From: an uncultured Alphaproteobacteria bacterium
GTDB lineage: Bacteria; Pseudomonadota; Alphaproteobacteria; Rhodobacterales; Rhodobacteraceae
DNA length: 64,000 bases
Assembly: GCA_902574225.1 (NCBI GenBank)
Contig: CACGMO010000004.1
Location: 1 to 64,000, forward strand
Direction of reading: 5' to 3'
Positions 18,395 to 27,245 of this stretch are shown piece by piece (positions within the stretch are counted from its first letter, which is position 1; every line of letters begins with the position of its first letter). Made by a program: the position numbers and the translations under genes. The notes under the pieces are model-generated. The model saw nothing but the letters and a program-made list of their open reading frames with translations. It searched no databases and had not been told where the DNA came from.

Positions 18395-19127
18395 GACAAA
18401 AATTCTTATAATAGGAGGCACTGCTGAGGCAAAAAATCTGCACTTTAGACTTCAAGAAAAGAAACTTTTTACAATACTTTCTTATGCAGGTCTTACTGAA
18501 AGCATTGATAAAGAGGTAAAAAATATTCGGGTCGGTGGCTTTGGTGGACCGATGGGAATGTCTGCTTTTGTTAAAGATGAAGGTATAACCCATATCCTTG
18601 ATGCCTCTCATCCTTTTTCTAAAAATATTACAGTAAACTCTCTTCTCGCCGCGCAACTCACAAAAATTGAATATTTGGGCTTTGAACGTCCAAAGTGGCA
18701 GAGACAAAACGGCGACAAATGGAAGCTGGTGAGTGATATGAATAAAGCTATAAAGCTTATCGACGAAACTGACAGGGTTTTTGTAACAATCGGTAGTAAA
18801 GAAATACGTTTTCTGAATAGGAAGCCCAAACCATTTTATCTGATCAGAATGATTAACGAACCAGAAAACAAGATGCTTCTCGATAGATTTAAGCTTATTT
18901 TTGATCAAGGTCCGTTTAATTTCGAGCAAGAGCTGGAAATTATGAAAGAGTTTTCTATAAATAAACTTATAACAAAGAATTCTGGCTCTAATGCAGTAGT
19001 TGAGAAAATACATGCAGCTAGGGAACTTGGCATTGAAGTCATAATGATTGAAAGGCCTACGTTGCCGAAAAGAAAGCTTTTTACTGATCAAAATCAAGTA
19101 GTTCAATTTTTTTCTACCCCTGAATAA
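18393..19127 (+). CDS. cobK: precorrin-6A reductase
   Basis: 244 residues; NADPH-dependent reduction of precorrin-6A to 6B. N-terminal KILIIGGTAEAKNL is the CobK/CbiJ Rossmann opening; RVGGFGGPMGMSAFV, ILDASHPFSKNI and TKNSGS near 193-198 are conserved. It is the only gene of the inner corrin cluster on the plus strand. Its start codon overlaps cobL's start (CATG at 18392-18395) and its 3' end overlaps the convergent cobJ by 25 bp. Any promoter must lie inside cobL. Antisense to it runs a long open frame, treated as a shadow. Confidence 0.93.
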   Translation: MTKILIIGGTAEAKNLHFRLQEKKLFTILSYAGLTESIDKEVKNIRVGGFGGPMGMSAFVKDEGITHILDASHPFSKNITVNSLLAAQLTKIEYLGFERPKWQRQNGDKWKLVSDMNKAIKLIDETDRVFVTIGSKEIRFLNRKPKPFYLIRMINEPENKMLLDRFKLIFDQGPFNFEQELEIMKEFSINKLITKNSGSNAVVEKIHAARELGIEVIMIERPTLPKRKLFTDQNQVVQFFSTPE

Positions 19128-19858
19128 CGTGGCGTATATATATAACCTGTGTTTCTAATCTTTTTAGTGCTAGATGACCCAATAATTACAAGAGTCTTCA
19201 TTGATACAGAAGAAGCATCAGCTTCTGACAATGTAGTCTCAAAAATAGCCTCAGATTCAGTAGAAACTGAATTTGCATAAATAACAATCCGATCACTTTT
19301 ACAGTTTTTTCTTAAAACATCATAAATTTCTGAAAGCTGATTTTTACGAGATTTCGATCTTGGGTTGTAAAACGCTATTACAAAATCCGCCTTTGCGGCT
19401 GCGATAACTCTTGATTTCAAAATATCCCAAGATTTAAGATTATCAGACAAATTAATAACGCAAAAATCATGTCCTATAGGAGCGCCTAGTCTGGCAGATG
19501 CTGCTAAAAGAGCAGTAATCCCTGGCAAGACCACAATTGGTAAGTCATCTCTAGAAATATTTTTCTTATCTACAACTTCAAATATTGCCGAGGCCATCGC
19601 AAAAACTCCAGGATCTCCCGAAGAAACAACAACTACCTTTTTTCCTTGCAAAGCAAGATTAATAGAAAGTTCAGCTCTATCAATTTCCTCCCTATTATCG
19701 CTTGGGTGAAATGACTTACCGCTAGCATCCTTCACTCTGTCAATGTACTTAGAGTAACCCACAATATCTGTTGAATCTTTTAATGCATCAGTTACTGCAG
19801 GTGTGACAAGTTCTGGTGCTCCCGGTCCTAAACCTACTATGGTTAATCTTCCCTTCAT
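19103..19858 (-). CDS. cobJ: precorrin-3B C(17)-methyltransferase
   Basis: 251 residues from ATG 19858, MKGRLTIVGLGPGAPELVTP. Ring-contracting methyltransferase converting precorrin-3B to precorrin-4. Motifs are GYSKYIDRV, VVSSGDPGVFAMAS, VVLPGITALLAASARLGAPIG and FVIAFYNPRSKSR. A TTG at 19864 is possible, but ATG 19858 forms the standard ATGA overlap with the cobI stop. The 3' end overlaps the tail of convergent cobK by 25 bp. Confidence 0.94.
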   Translation of the reverse strand: MKGRLTIVGLGPGAPELVTPAVTDALKDSTDIVGYSKYIDRVKDASGKSFHPSDNREEIDRAELSINLALQGKKVVVVSSGDPGVFAMASAIFEVVDKKNISRDDLPIVVLPGITALLAASARLGAPIGHDFCVINLSDNLKSWDILKSRVIAAAKADFVIAFYNPRSKSRKNQLSEIYDVLRKNCKSDRIVIYANSVSTESEAIFETTLSEADASSVSMKTLVIIGSSSTKKIRNTGYIYTPRYSGVEKN

Positions 19859-20574
19859 TCGCAATAGTCCTCTGAAATTAGAATTATCGAGAAATATGGT
19901 GCTTCACTTTTAGTATATTCCCTTAGAGGAATAATTTTTTGTTCAGGCATGGTTGCTTTTTCAATTACTAATGCTTTATCGAGCTGATCCGTTTCTTCTA
20001 GTACAGATTTTACTTTTTCTAATTGGGTACCCACCTTCATGATTACAACGTTCTTGGAACCCTCAAGGTGGCTCTTTAATTCTTCGCGACTTTGTATGCC
20101 CATTAGGATAGTTAGAGGTTGGTCTCCCATTGCTATTGGTAACTTAGAATTATTCCAAGCACCTGACATAGCAGTTATTCCAGGCACGAACTCTATATTC
20201 ACATCTTTTTTCAAAAGTCTAAATAGATGAACAAATGATCCATAAAAAAGAGGATCACCCTCTGATATTACCACTACATTATCGTTCAATAAGAGTTTCT
20301 TTAGTTTATTGGCACAGTCTTCATAAAATCGATTTATTGAATGCTTATATTTATCAGATCGAAAATCTAGTTCGTTAGTTACAGGGTATTCCATAGCGTA
20401 TTCAAAGGGAGTACTATTGGAAATTAATGTATCTATAATCGCTCTCGCTCTGCCCAACGTATTTTTTTTTCTAAAATATGCTATTTGTCTTGCATCTGAT
20501 ATTATTCTAGATGCCTTAACTGTCAGTAACTCGGGATCTCCTGGCCCAACCCCTACGCAATATATATTATACAT
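19855..20574 (-). CDS. cobI: precorrin-2 C(20)-methyltransferase
   Basis: 239 residues, MYNIYCVGVGPGDPELLTVKA. SAM-dependent methylation of precorrin-2 at C20. Supporting motifs are VVISEGDPLFYGSFVHLF, VPGITAMSGAWNNSKLPIA and VVIMKVGTQLEKV. Two bases separate it from cobH upstream, and it overlaps cobJ by 4 bp downstream, so it is part of the riboswitch-led operon. Confidence 0.94.
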   Translation of the reverse strand: MYNIYCVGVGPGDPELLTVKASRIISDARQIAYFRKKNTLGRARAIIDTLISNSTPFEYAMEYPVTNELDFRSDKYKHSINRFYEDCANKLKKLLLNDNVVVISEGDPLFYGSFVHLFRLLKKDVNIEFVPGITAMSGAWNNSKLPIAMGDQPLTILMGIQSREELKSHLEGSKNVVIMKVGTQLEKVKSVLEETDQLDKALVIEKATMPEQKIIPLREYTKSEAPYFSIILISEDYCE

Positions 20575-20576
20575 AT

Positions 20577-21206
20577 TTACTCTTTCTCCTGTGCCAAGGC
20601 GTTAACAGCAGCTACTGCTACAGCACTTCCCCCCAAGCGGCCTTTTACAACTAGACTATTAAGCGTTTTTACTTCTATTAATGCTTGTTTAGACTCTGCC
20701 GCTCCAACAAATCCGACGGGGCAACCAATTATGCCCGCAGGTTTCAAATCTTTTCTCTTACCAAGAAATTCTAACAAATAAAATAATGCAGTGGGAGCGT
20801 TACCAAAAACAATTAGAGAATCTTGTACGTAGTCCTCCCAAAGATGGATTGCTGCAGCCGTTCTGGTATTCGATATTCGTTTTGCAATGTCTGGTACGGA
20901 CTTTTCATTTAAAGTACAGATGATTTCATTGTCTGCTGGTAGTCTCGCTTTTGTTATTCCCTCACTTACCATCCTCGTATCGCAAATAATTCGAGCTCCT
21001 CGCTCTAAAGCATCTCTTACTTTGCTAACAAAATCTGGTGTAAATTGAATGTATTTCTCCAGGCCAATAAAACCAAGCGCATGTATCATCCTCACAGCAA
21101 TTTTCTCTTCAAGGTTTGAAAAAGAGGAGAGGTCCGCTTCTTTTCGAATAATAGAAAAAGATTGCTCATAAATTTTGTCTGGGCTTCTTTCATATTCAAA
21201 TGTCAT
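20577..21206 (-). CDS. cobH: precorrin-8X methylmutase
   Basis: 209 residues. Moves the C11 methyl to C12 to make hydrogenobyrinic acid. The active-site histidine lies in VRMIHALGF (residues 38-46); ICDTRMVSEGI, VFGNAPTALFYLLE and IIGCPVGFVGAAESK are diagnostic CobH/CbiC segments. ATG 21206 overlaps the cobG stop (ATGA). Confidence 0.95.
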   Translation of the reverse strand: MTFEYERSPDKIYEQSFSIIRKEADLSSFSNLEEKIAVRMIHALGFIGLEKYIQFTPDFVSKVRDALERGARIICDTRMVSEGITKARLPADNEIICTLNEKSVPDIAKRISNTRTAAAIHLWEDYVQDSLIVFGNAPTALFYLLEFLGKRKDLKPAGIIGCPVGFVGAAESKQALIEVKTLNSLVVKGRLGGSAVAVAAVNALAQEKE

Positions 21207-22354
21207 TTATTCAATTCCATAGAAATTTGTGATGCTAAATGCTGAAATTTATCATCTTTTACTCTTACAGACTTTTCCCCTCCTGAACTGTTAATAAGTA
21301 TCGATGTCTGCTTTGAGAGACCACAGTTTTTTAAACAACCACTTATGTGAATCTTTGCTTTATTTTTTCTATTTTTAAATCTTTCTTCAAGAAATGTAGT
21401 GACCACTTTTGCCACCTGACCGGTTTCCAAAATGCCTTGACTACAATAGGCTTTACCAGAGCAATAGCTCACGCTCAGATCATGACCTGTATTTTTTGAG
21501 AGAAAACTTAAAGGTGGTTTTGTTTTGGCTGAATAAATAAAAAAAGATTTCCATGGGGTCACTGCTACTCCTTTAACATGCGAAGCTAATTCCCTTAGTT
21601 GGTAACTTGAAAATTTTCCTCCAGGTACGGTTATCATATATCCTCCAAAACAGGGACCGAGTCTCGGAGAAAAAGTTTGTTTTCTTGGTTCAATGTCTGG
21701 AAAATAATTTGGGTCTATCTCTCCAATTGAATTTATTAAATCTCTGCTTTTCAGTTGGTTCGAGACAGCCATTACATTACTTAAAATCATTTCTATTTTT
21801 TCAATTAATGTTTCTGGTTCTACAGCTATACCACGATCTAAACCGTCAATTCTTAAAATTAGAATTTTTTCTTTGTTTGTCTCTATCCTCAGGTCTGCAT
21901 TGGTTTCTTGCAGGCTGGCCACTTCTCCTAAGTCAACAGCAATACCGAATTTCTTATGGAGTTTGGGAATATTATTAAGATTATCTTCTAAAATACTTGC
22001 TATCTTTTGCATTAATTTTTTATTTTTCGTAGAAAAGGGACTATAAATAATATTTGAGATATTCTCCTTTTTTTCAGCAGCATTAATAATACCGGCCTGA
22101 TTGAGGAAATTTGATAGCTGTTCAAGATGTTTTTTTTGAAGACTTCTTATTGTGATGTTAGCTCGTGATGTCAATTCGATATAGCCACTTCCAAAATTAG
22201 AAATTGCATTAGCAAGAATAGAAAGTTGTTTAGATGAGAGATATCCGTATTTTGGCCTGAAACGAATTAAGTAACCATCTTTAGATTTTATTGGTGAGTC
22301 AATAGTTGGGCATATTCCTAAGACCCTAGCCATTTTCAACCAGTCTTTCCCCAT
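21203..22354 (-). CDS. cobG: precorrin-3B synthase
   Basis: Fe-S and oxygen-dependent monooxygenase that makes precorrin-3B, the marker of the aerobic pathway. About 380 residues with sulphite/nitrite-reductase-like architecture: YLIRFRPKYGYLSSKQL, IELTSRANITIR, the mid-protein glycine-rich GPCFGGYMITVPGGKF, and C-terminal cysteines in SYCSGKAYCSQG and HISGCLKNCGLSK that would ligate the 4Fe-4S cluster. ATG 22354 or ATG 22333 could start it; both overlap the end of cobN. Confidence 0.92.
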   Translation of the reverse strand: MGKDWLKMARVLGICPTIDSPIKSKDGYLIRFRPKYGYLSSKQLSILANAISNFGSGYIELTSRANITIRSLQKKHLEQLSNFLNQAGIINAAEKKENISNIIYSPFSTKNKKLMQKIASILEDNLNNIPKLHKKFGIAVDLGEVASLQETNADLRIETNKEKILILRIDGLDRGIAVEPETLIEKIEMILSNVMAVSNQLKSRDLINSIGEIDPNYFPDIEPRKQTFSPRLGPCFGGYMITVPGGKFSSYQLRELASHVKGVAVTPWKSFFIYSAKTKPPLSFLSKNTGHDLSVSYCSGKAYCSQGILETGQVAKVVTTFLEERFKNRKNKAKIHISGCLKNCGLSKQTSILINSSGGEKSVRVKDDKFQHLASQISMELNK

Positions 22355-25300
22355 ATCGAATAGAGTTATGAAAACTTTTCCATAGGCCTAAGTCTCTAAG
22401 TTCACTAAAAGTATTTTCTAAACCCTCAAGAGCATCCATATTTTCCTCTGCCATAAATTCAGCAACTTTTGTGTTGGCTAAAGTTGAGTTATATACCAAT
22501 TCTATTAAGTGATTAGGCAAATATACTCCAGATTTGCCAAAATTAGACAAGTTGAATGCTAGTTCTGTTATTTCAGCCGCGCCTCTGTAACCATGCTGCA
22601 ACATTCCTGAAACCCACTTATCGTCAGAAAGCTTTCCCCTAATAATTCTTGCTAATTCTTGATTTGTTGTACGAACTTTTGGAATTCCATCGGATGAAAT
22701 ATCTAAATGGTATAGTTTAGGATTGGTTTTCTGCATAATGGCAACAGCTGCGTTAAAACCCCCTATGTGGTCAGCATAATCCTTTGCTGACAACAAATCA
22801 CTTTCACATAAATCATGAGAGTGAATTAGTGCTTCAGTATCGGCTAACCTTTTCTTAAGACTTTCTGTATTTTGGTTAAATTTTCCATTCTTTTGATAAG
22901 CCCAAGCCGAGCTTTTAATCCATGCCTCGCCGATCTTAGCCGTATGATCGGCTAGGGTTTCTTCAATTTTTTCTTTGATATTTACCCCAAAAGATCCAGG
23001 CTTAGGTGCAAAAATTCTGTCAACCTTGTTTTTATAAGGGTTATCTTTCAATGTCTCATCTCTTTCATGAAGTTTATCGATTGCATCAAAAAATAATCTA
23101 TTTAGCTCTGGAAAGATGTCTCTGAACAAACCTGACTGTCTGATAGTAATGTCAATTCTTGGGCGACCTAGCTCTGCAAGTGATAGAATGCTAAAGCCAA
23201 GGATCCGAGCATTATTTTTGTCCCAAATTGGTGTAAGGCCAGCAAAAGCAAGTGCCATTGAGTACTCTTGTCCTCCCGTTCGCATTGATGCAGATCCCCA
23301 AAGATCAATGGTTAAACTTTTTGGATAATCTCCATTGTCTTGCAAATATTGTCTTATAAATTCATCGGCCATTGCTTGTCCATTTTGGAAAGCTATTTTT
23401 GTGGGTATCGATCTAGGGTCTACAGCATATATATTTCTGCCTGTAGGTTTGATATCAGTACGGTTCCTATATGGCGATCCCGATGGTCCACTGTTAATTC
23501 TTTTTCCTTCTAGGCACCGGAGTAAGCCATTCAGTTCGGATGCTCCACAATCTCCTTTGCCAAATATATGAAGACCACTTGAAAATTGGGATTCCTTTAA
23601 ATCACAAACAAAAGAGTCTATTCTTGTTAACCATTCACTATCTGATGTTATTGGATTAACTGATAGCTCTTTATCTAATTTTATTTTCTTAGCCTCATGA
23701 ATTATTTTCTTTTCAATATGCTCTTTCCTTACTTGATCGAGATCTCCGCTCGTAGAATATTCATCTAATAAAAATTCAAGATCTCTCAATTCATTTGGAA
23801 GATCCATAGTCTGAATTTTTGGAGGCATGTGCCCCACAGTAAGAGCTCCCAACCTTCTTTTCGCCTGCGATGCTTCTCCCGGATCATTAACAATAAACGG
23901 ATAAATAAAAGGTATGTCGTTTACTAGTAACTCGGGCCAGCACTGATTGGAGAGACCTACCGTTTTCCCTGGTAGCCATTCGAGACTTCCATGCGTTCCC
24001 ATATGAAGAAATGCGTCAATATTTTGCATCTGCAACCAGAGATACATTGCCACATAGCTGTGACAAGGTATTTTTTCAAGATCGTGATAATCGGCTTTTT
24101 TATCCTCTATTAAACCTCTTGAGGGTTGCACCAGCACAAAAAAATTATTGTTTTTATAACCCTGAAGAACAAACTTATCCTCTTCAAAAAAAGCATCTTC
24201 TTCGAAACCACCCCATGTTTTATATAATTTAGTTCTAGGTTTTAGTGGAATGAGATTTAGCAGTCTTTCGTATAAATTGATGGGAATCTCTATTCTAGAG
24301 CTTTTTAACTTTTCAAAAAACTTATCAGGGTCAGAGAATTTAAATCCATTATCCCCCAGGAAACCTAAAATATGCTTTGTTGATTTAATTGTGTCTAAGC
24401 CAAGCGCATGAGCTAATTGAAAGTCACGACCCGGGTATGAAGATAATATGATAGCTATTCTTTTCTCTTCATTTTTTTTGGCTCTGAGAGCATGCCACTT
24501 TTCAACTTTATTTACTATCTTTTTAGAAAAAGTTTTCTCGACTTTATGCTTTGAGATTGGAAACTGTAATGCTGGGTCTATAGTTTGTTCAGATTTAAAA
24601 CTTACAATCCCTCCATTTATGCGCCCATCAACCTCTGGTATAGCAACGTGCATAGCCAAATCAGAGGAATTTAAGCCAATTGAATTCCGTCTCCAAGTTT
24701 CTTTCTTAGAGGTAGATAAAATTATTTGAATAACAGGCACGCCCACATGATCTAATGGAGATTTGCCAGTTTCGCGACTTTTTGCTGAAAAGGCTGTGGC
24801 GTTAAGTATCGCAATAGGCGATATTTTTGATAACATCGACTCTATCCACTTGGCGGTCGATTTGATTTTTAGTGAATTTACAAAAATACCTATGAATTTT
24901 ATGTCTCTCTTTTTAAAATCTCTAAATAATTGGTTTATGGGTTCGAGATCATCAGCCATCAGGTATGATCTATAAAATATAATACAGACGGTAGGTTTTG
25001 CGTCAGTGCTCACGGTAAAATTTTCTAAAATACCTTTTTTATAGCAATACAAACCATGAGACTTTACTTTGCTGAATTCCGTAATGGCTGGGAAGTGAAG
25101 TGATGCAGCAAGTGCCATTTGAGCTAAGACTGCTTGGGCAGATAGTTCTCCGCCGTCATCACAGAGATTTTTTAAGTTTTCTAATGTTGACTTTGGTAAA
25201 TTTGAATACGAGTCTAAAACCTTATCTTCTCTCCCATCGGCTGGTATTACAGCCAAGGGTATCTTTTTCTCAATTGATACGCTCTTTAAATAATTTAATC

Positions 25301-25601
25301 CGTATGGCCAATATTGCTCACCTCCAATAAGTCTTACAAGAATACCTTTAGATTTGGAGACTGTTTTTTCAATGTAGGTATCAATAGATAAATTATGAGT
25401 TAGTTGTTTTATATTTGCTAGTCTTAATGTTGGAACAGACTCTCTACCAAAGTCCACTAAAGTTTTTTTCCATGCATTTGCGAACGCATTTAAATCACTA
25501 TCTGAAAAAGACAAAATAACCAGATCAGCAGGTTCCTGGTTTAAGTCGATCGGAACACTTGTATTATCTAAATAGTGATCTTCATTAAAAATGATATGCA
25601 T
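22326..25601 (-). CDS. cobN: cobaltochelatase subunit CobN
   Basis: 1091-residue large subunit of the ATP-dependent cobaltochelatase that inserts cobalt into hydrogenobyrinic acid a,c-diamide; related to magnesium-chelatase H. The signature MGTHGSLEWLPGK lies near residues 535-548, PFIVNDPGEASQAKRR near 560-580, and WGSASMRTGGQEYSMALAF near 760. It is shorter than the Pseudomonas protein (about 1275). ATG 25601 lies one base after the cobW stop. The CobS and CobT partners that power the reaction are not in this window. Confidence 0.94.
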   Translation of the reverse strand: MHIIFNEDHYLDNTSVPIDLNQEPADLVILSFSDSDLNAFANAWKKTLVDFGRESVPTLRLANIKQLTHNLSIDTYIEKTVSKSKGILVRLIGGEQYWPYGLNYLKSVSIEKKIPLAVIPADGREDKVLDSYSNLPKSTLENLKNLCDDGGELSAQAVLAQMALAASLHFPAITEFSKVKSHGLYCYKKGILENFTVSTDAKPTVCIIFYRSYLMADDLEPINQLFRDFKKRDIKFIGIFVNSLKIKSTAKWIESMLSKISPIAILNATAFSAKSRETGKSPLDHVGVPVIQIILSTSKKETWRRNSIGLNSSDLAMHVAIPEVDGRINGGIVSFKSEQTIDPALQFPISKHKVEKTFSKKIVNKVEKWHALRAKKNEEKRIAIILSSYPGRDFQLAHALGLDTIKSTKHILGFLGDNGFKFSDPDKFFEKLKSSRIEIPINLYERLLNLIPLKPRTKLYKTWGGFEEDAFFEEDKFVLQGYKNNNFFVLVQPSRGLIEDKKADYHDLEKIPCHSYVAMYLWLQMQNIDAFLHMGTHGSLEWLPGKTVGLSNQCWPELLVNDIPFIYPFIVNDPGEASQAKRRLGALTVGHMPPKIQTMDLPNELRDLEFLLDEYSTSGDLDQVRKEHIEKKIIHEAKKIKLDKELSVNPITSDSEWLTRIDSFVCDLKESQFSSGLHIFGKGDCGASELNGLLRCLEGKRINSGPSGSPYRNRTDIKPTGRNIYAVDPRSIPTKIAFQNGQAMADEFIRQYLQDNGDYPKSLTIDLWGSASMRTGGQEYSMALAFAGLTPIWDKNNARILGFSILSLAELGRPRIDITIRQSGLFRDIFPELNRLFFDAIDKLHERDETLKDNPYKNKVDRIFAPKPGSFGVNIKEKIEETLADHTAKIGEAWIKSSAWAYQKNGKFNQNTESLKKRLADTEALIHSHDLCESDLLSAKDYADHIGGFNAAVAIMQKTNPKLYHLDISSDGIPKVRTTNQELARIIRGKLSDDKWVSGMLQHGYRGAAEITELAFNLSNFGKSGVYLPNHLIELVYNSTLANTKVAEFMAEENMDALEGLENTFSELRDLGLWKSFHNSIRYGERLVENG

Positions 25602-25602
25602 A

Positions 25603-26640
25603 TTAATTCAGACTTGAGTGGAGATAGGCTGAGATCACGTCTTGATCGATCCTTCCTTTTTCACCTATAAAAACTAAGTTACCAGTATTTTCTACTGGAA
25701 TTTTAGTGTCTGTAAAATTTACTGATAATCTTTTACCAACACCTTGAACAAGTAAATTTAATGGCTTGCTTTCAACTTGCAAAAAACCTTTAATTCTCAA
25801 TATGTCATTTTCCCATATGAGTGTTTCTAAAACTATTTTAAATTTCTCTACATCTAGGATTTTTGGCACAGTGATGCTAAATGTGTCAAAATCATCGTGC
25901 TCATGATCATCAAAGCCATCATGATGAGATTGTCTATTGTCTAAATCAGTCTCTGCTGCTGCATTTACGCCTAAAATCACATCAGCCCCAATGTCACCAT
26001 TTTGAACTTCTAAAATTGGAACATTTCGTTCCATTTCCTTAATTATGATATTCCTGGCGTCTGAAATGTTTTTCACAAGGTCAGGCTTTGTTAGTAGCAC
26101 AACATCTGAGCAGTTTATTTGATCCTCAAATACTTCGGAGAGAGGTGTTTCATGTTCAACGTAAGTTTGATTCTGTTTTTCTTCAAGTTCAGTAGACATT
26201 TGAGGAGCAAATATACCATTAACAACCGCTTCTGCATCTACAACGGCTAAAACGCTGTCAACCGTTAAGCGGCTTCGAATTTCTGGCCACTCAAAAGCTT
26301 TCAATAAAGGTTTGGGAAGAGCGAGACCTGACGTTTCAATCAATATGTGTTCCGGAAGATATTGGCCCTCCAAAAGGGATTTCATAGTGGGAATAAAGTC
26401 GTCGGCCACTGTACAACATATACATCCGTTTGCTAATTCGAGAATATTTTCTTCTGGGCAGGTTTCATCTGAACATTGTTTTACTATTTCTCCATCAACA
26501 CCTAAATCACCGAACTCATTTATTATAACGGCCAGTTTTTTCGATTTGTTCTTAAGAATTAAATTTCGAATTAATGTAGTTTTTCCGGCTCCCAAAAAAC
26601 CGGTTAGAATTGTGACAGGAATTTTCTCTAGACTACTCAT
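25603..26640 (-). CDS. cobW: CobW-type GTPase, putative cobalt chaperone
   Basis: 345 residues from ATG 26640 (a TTG at 26646 is possible). G3E-family metallochaperone GTPase: P-loop GFLGAGKTT at residues 14-22, metal-binding CICC at 73-76, VVDAEA and TKPDLV base-recognition segments, and a histidine/aspartate-rich stretch at about 239-250 (His239, 240, 246, 248). The C-terminal domain follows. CobW is thought to deliver Co(II) to CobN, which is encoded immediately downstream. It starts within the last codons of the DUF1636 gene. Confidence 0.93.
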   Translation of the reverse strand: MSSLEKIPVTILTGFLGAGKTTLIRNLILKNKSKKLAVIINEFGDLGVDGEIVKQCSDETCPEENILELANGCICCTVADDFIPTMKSLLEGQYLPEHILIETSGLALPKPLLKAFEWPEIRSRLTVDSVLAVVDAEAVVNGIFAPQMSTELEEKQNQTYVEHETPLSEVFEDQINCSDVVLLTKPDLVKNISDARNIIIKEMERNVPILEVQNGDIGADVILGVNAAAETDLDNRQSHHDGFDDHEHDDFDTFSITVPKILDVEKFKIVLETLIWENDILRIKGFLQVESKPLNLLVQGVGKRLSVNFTDTKIPVENTGNLVFIGEKGRIDQDVISAYLHSSLN

Positions 26641-27004
26641 CTTCAACTACCATATAGTTTTCTGGTGGAACCCTAGCTAGCGATTGTTTTTTAAATGCTG
26701 CAGGGCGATCTGAGAACCGGATTTTACCATCTCTTGTTTTTTTATATAATGAAAATCCAGATAAAATATCACCTTCGTCTTGATCAGGGGTTAAGTTGCC
26801 AATTACATAAGTCCATTTATTTTTATTTGTCAGACTCAGAGTACAACCATGAGAGCATCCTGCTAAACATCTAACAGGTTTTATATTCATCTTGCTGTTC
26901 AACCGTTTTAGGTTTTCATAGAGTATCTTTCCAGGACGTGGTTCAACAGCTTCACCATTCTTTTTGCATGTAATGCAAACATATAAAATATCATCGGATT
27001 CCAA
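26633..27004 (-). CDS. DUF1636 metal-binding protein
   Basis: 123 residues with five spaced cysteines, Cys10, Cys13, Cys46, Cys50 and Cys54 (VCITC and CLAGCSHGC), in a thioredoxin-like-ferredoxin arrangement. This is the DUF1636 family that is repeatedly found next to cobW in alphaproteobacterial B12 loci; its function is unproven. TTG start at 27004 chosen because GGAGG at 27010-27014 lies 5 bp upstream on the minus strand. First gene after the cobalamin riboswitch, so it is directly B12-repressed. A role in cobalt or Fe-S handling is inferred. Confidence 0.88.
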   Translation of the reverse strand: MESDDILYVCITCKKNGEAVEPRPGKILYENLKRLNSKMNIKPVRCLAGCSHGCTLSLTNKNKWTYVIGNLTPDQDEGDILSGFSLYKKTRDGKIRFSDRPAAFKKQSLARVPPENYMVVEDE

Positions 27005-27014
27005 TTATTCCTCC

Positions 27015-27090
27015 TTATTGGAAAACGGGATCAAAAAAACAATATCTAACTGTTTTCAGACACGAATATCCCGTTCGCTCTTCTTTTTTT
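27015..27090 (-). promoter_or_regulatory. riboswitch expression platform (hairpin near the ribosome binding site)
   Basis: Between the aptamer and the DUF1636 start, an 8-bp inverted repeat pairs 27068-27075 with 27024-27031 (ATCCCGTT/AACGGGAT), with a small CTG-TTTT-CAG hairpin inside the loop at 27050-27059. The Shine-Dalgarno at 27010-27014 lies ten bases beyond the stem and there is no strong U-tract right after it. A translational on/off switch is therefore more likely than termination. This is inference. Confidence 0.5.
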
Positions 27091-27245
27091 TACTGGCAGG
27101 TCTCCCGGCTATTAAAAGTAAAGCAAAGCTTTATGAATACCAACTTCCCAAGATTATTACTCAGTGTTAACATTCTCTTTTATTTACGGTCGCGGGTACG
27201 GCTACGATTTGCTTTTTAGTCTTTTTCGTATTCCCAATTAACCAA
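27091..27245 (-). promoter_or_regulatory. cobalamin (B12) riboswitch aptamer
   Basis: Minus-strand RNA with all the recognisable B12-riboswitch blocks in order: TTGGGAATACG near 27240-27228, the core GTACCCGCGACCGTAAA at about 27199-27183, ACACTGAG near 27166-27159, CTTGGGAAG near 27152-27144, and the B12 box AGCCGGGAGACCTGCC at 27110-27095. It controls the DUF1636-cobW-cobN-cobG-cobH-cobI-cobJ run. Binding of adenosylcobalamin should repress expression. No gene lies in 27005-27310; the rest of that gap is expression platform and divergent promoter DNA. Confidence 0.93.

Noticed and set aside
18387-19106. 239-codon open frame antisense to cobK
   Set aside because: It mirrors cobK over almost its full length; cobK has strong family motifs, and the antisense translation (rich in Phe, Lys, Ser, Tyr) has no recognisable domain.
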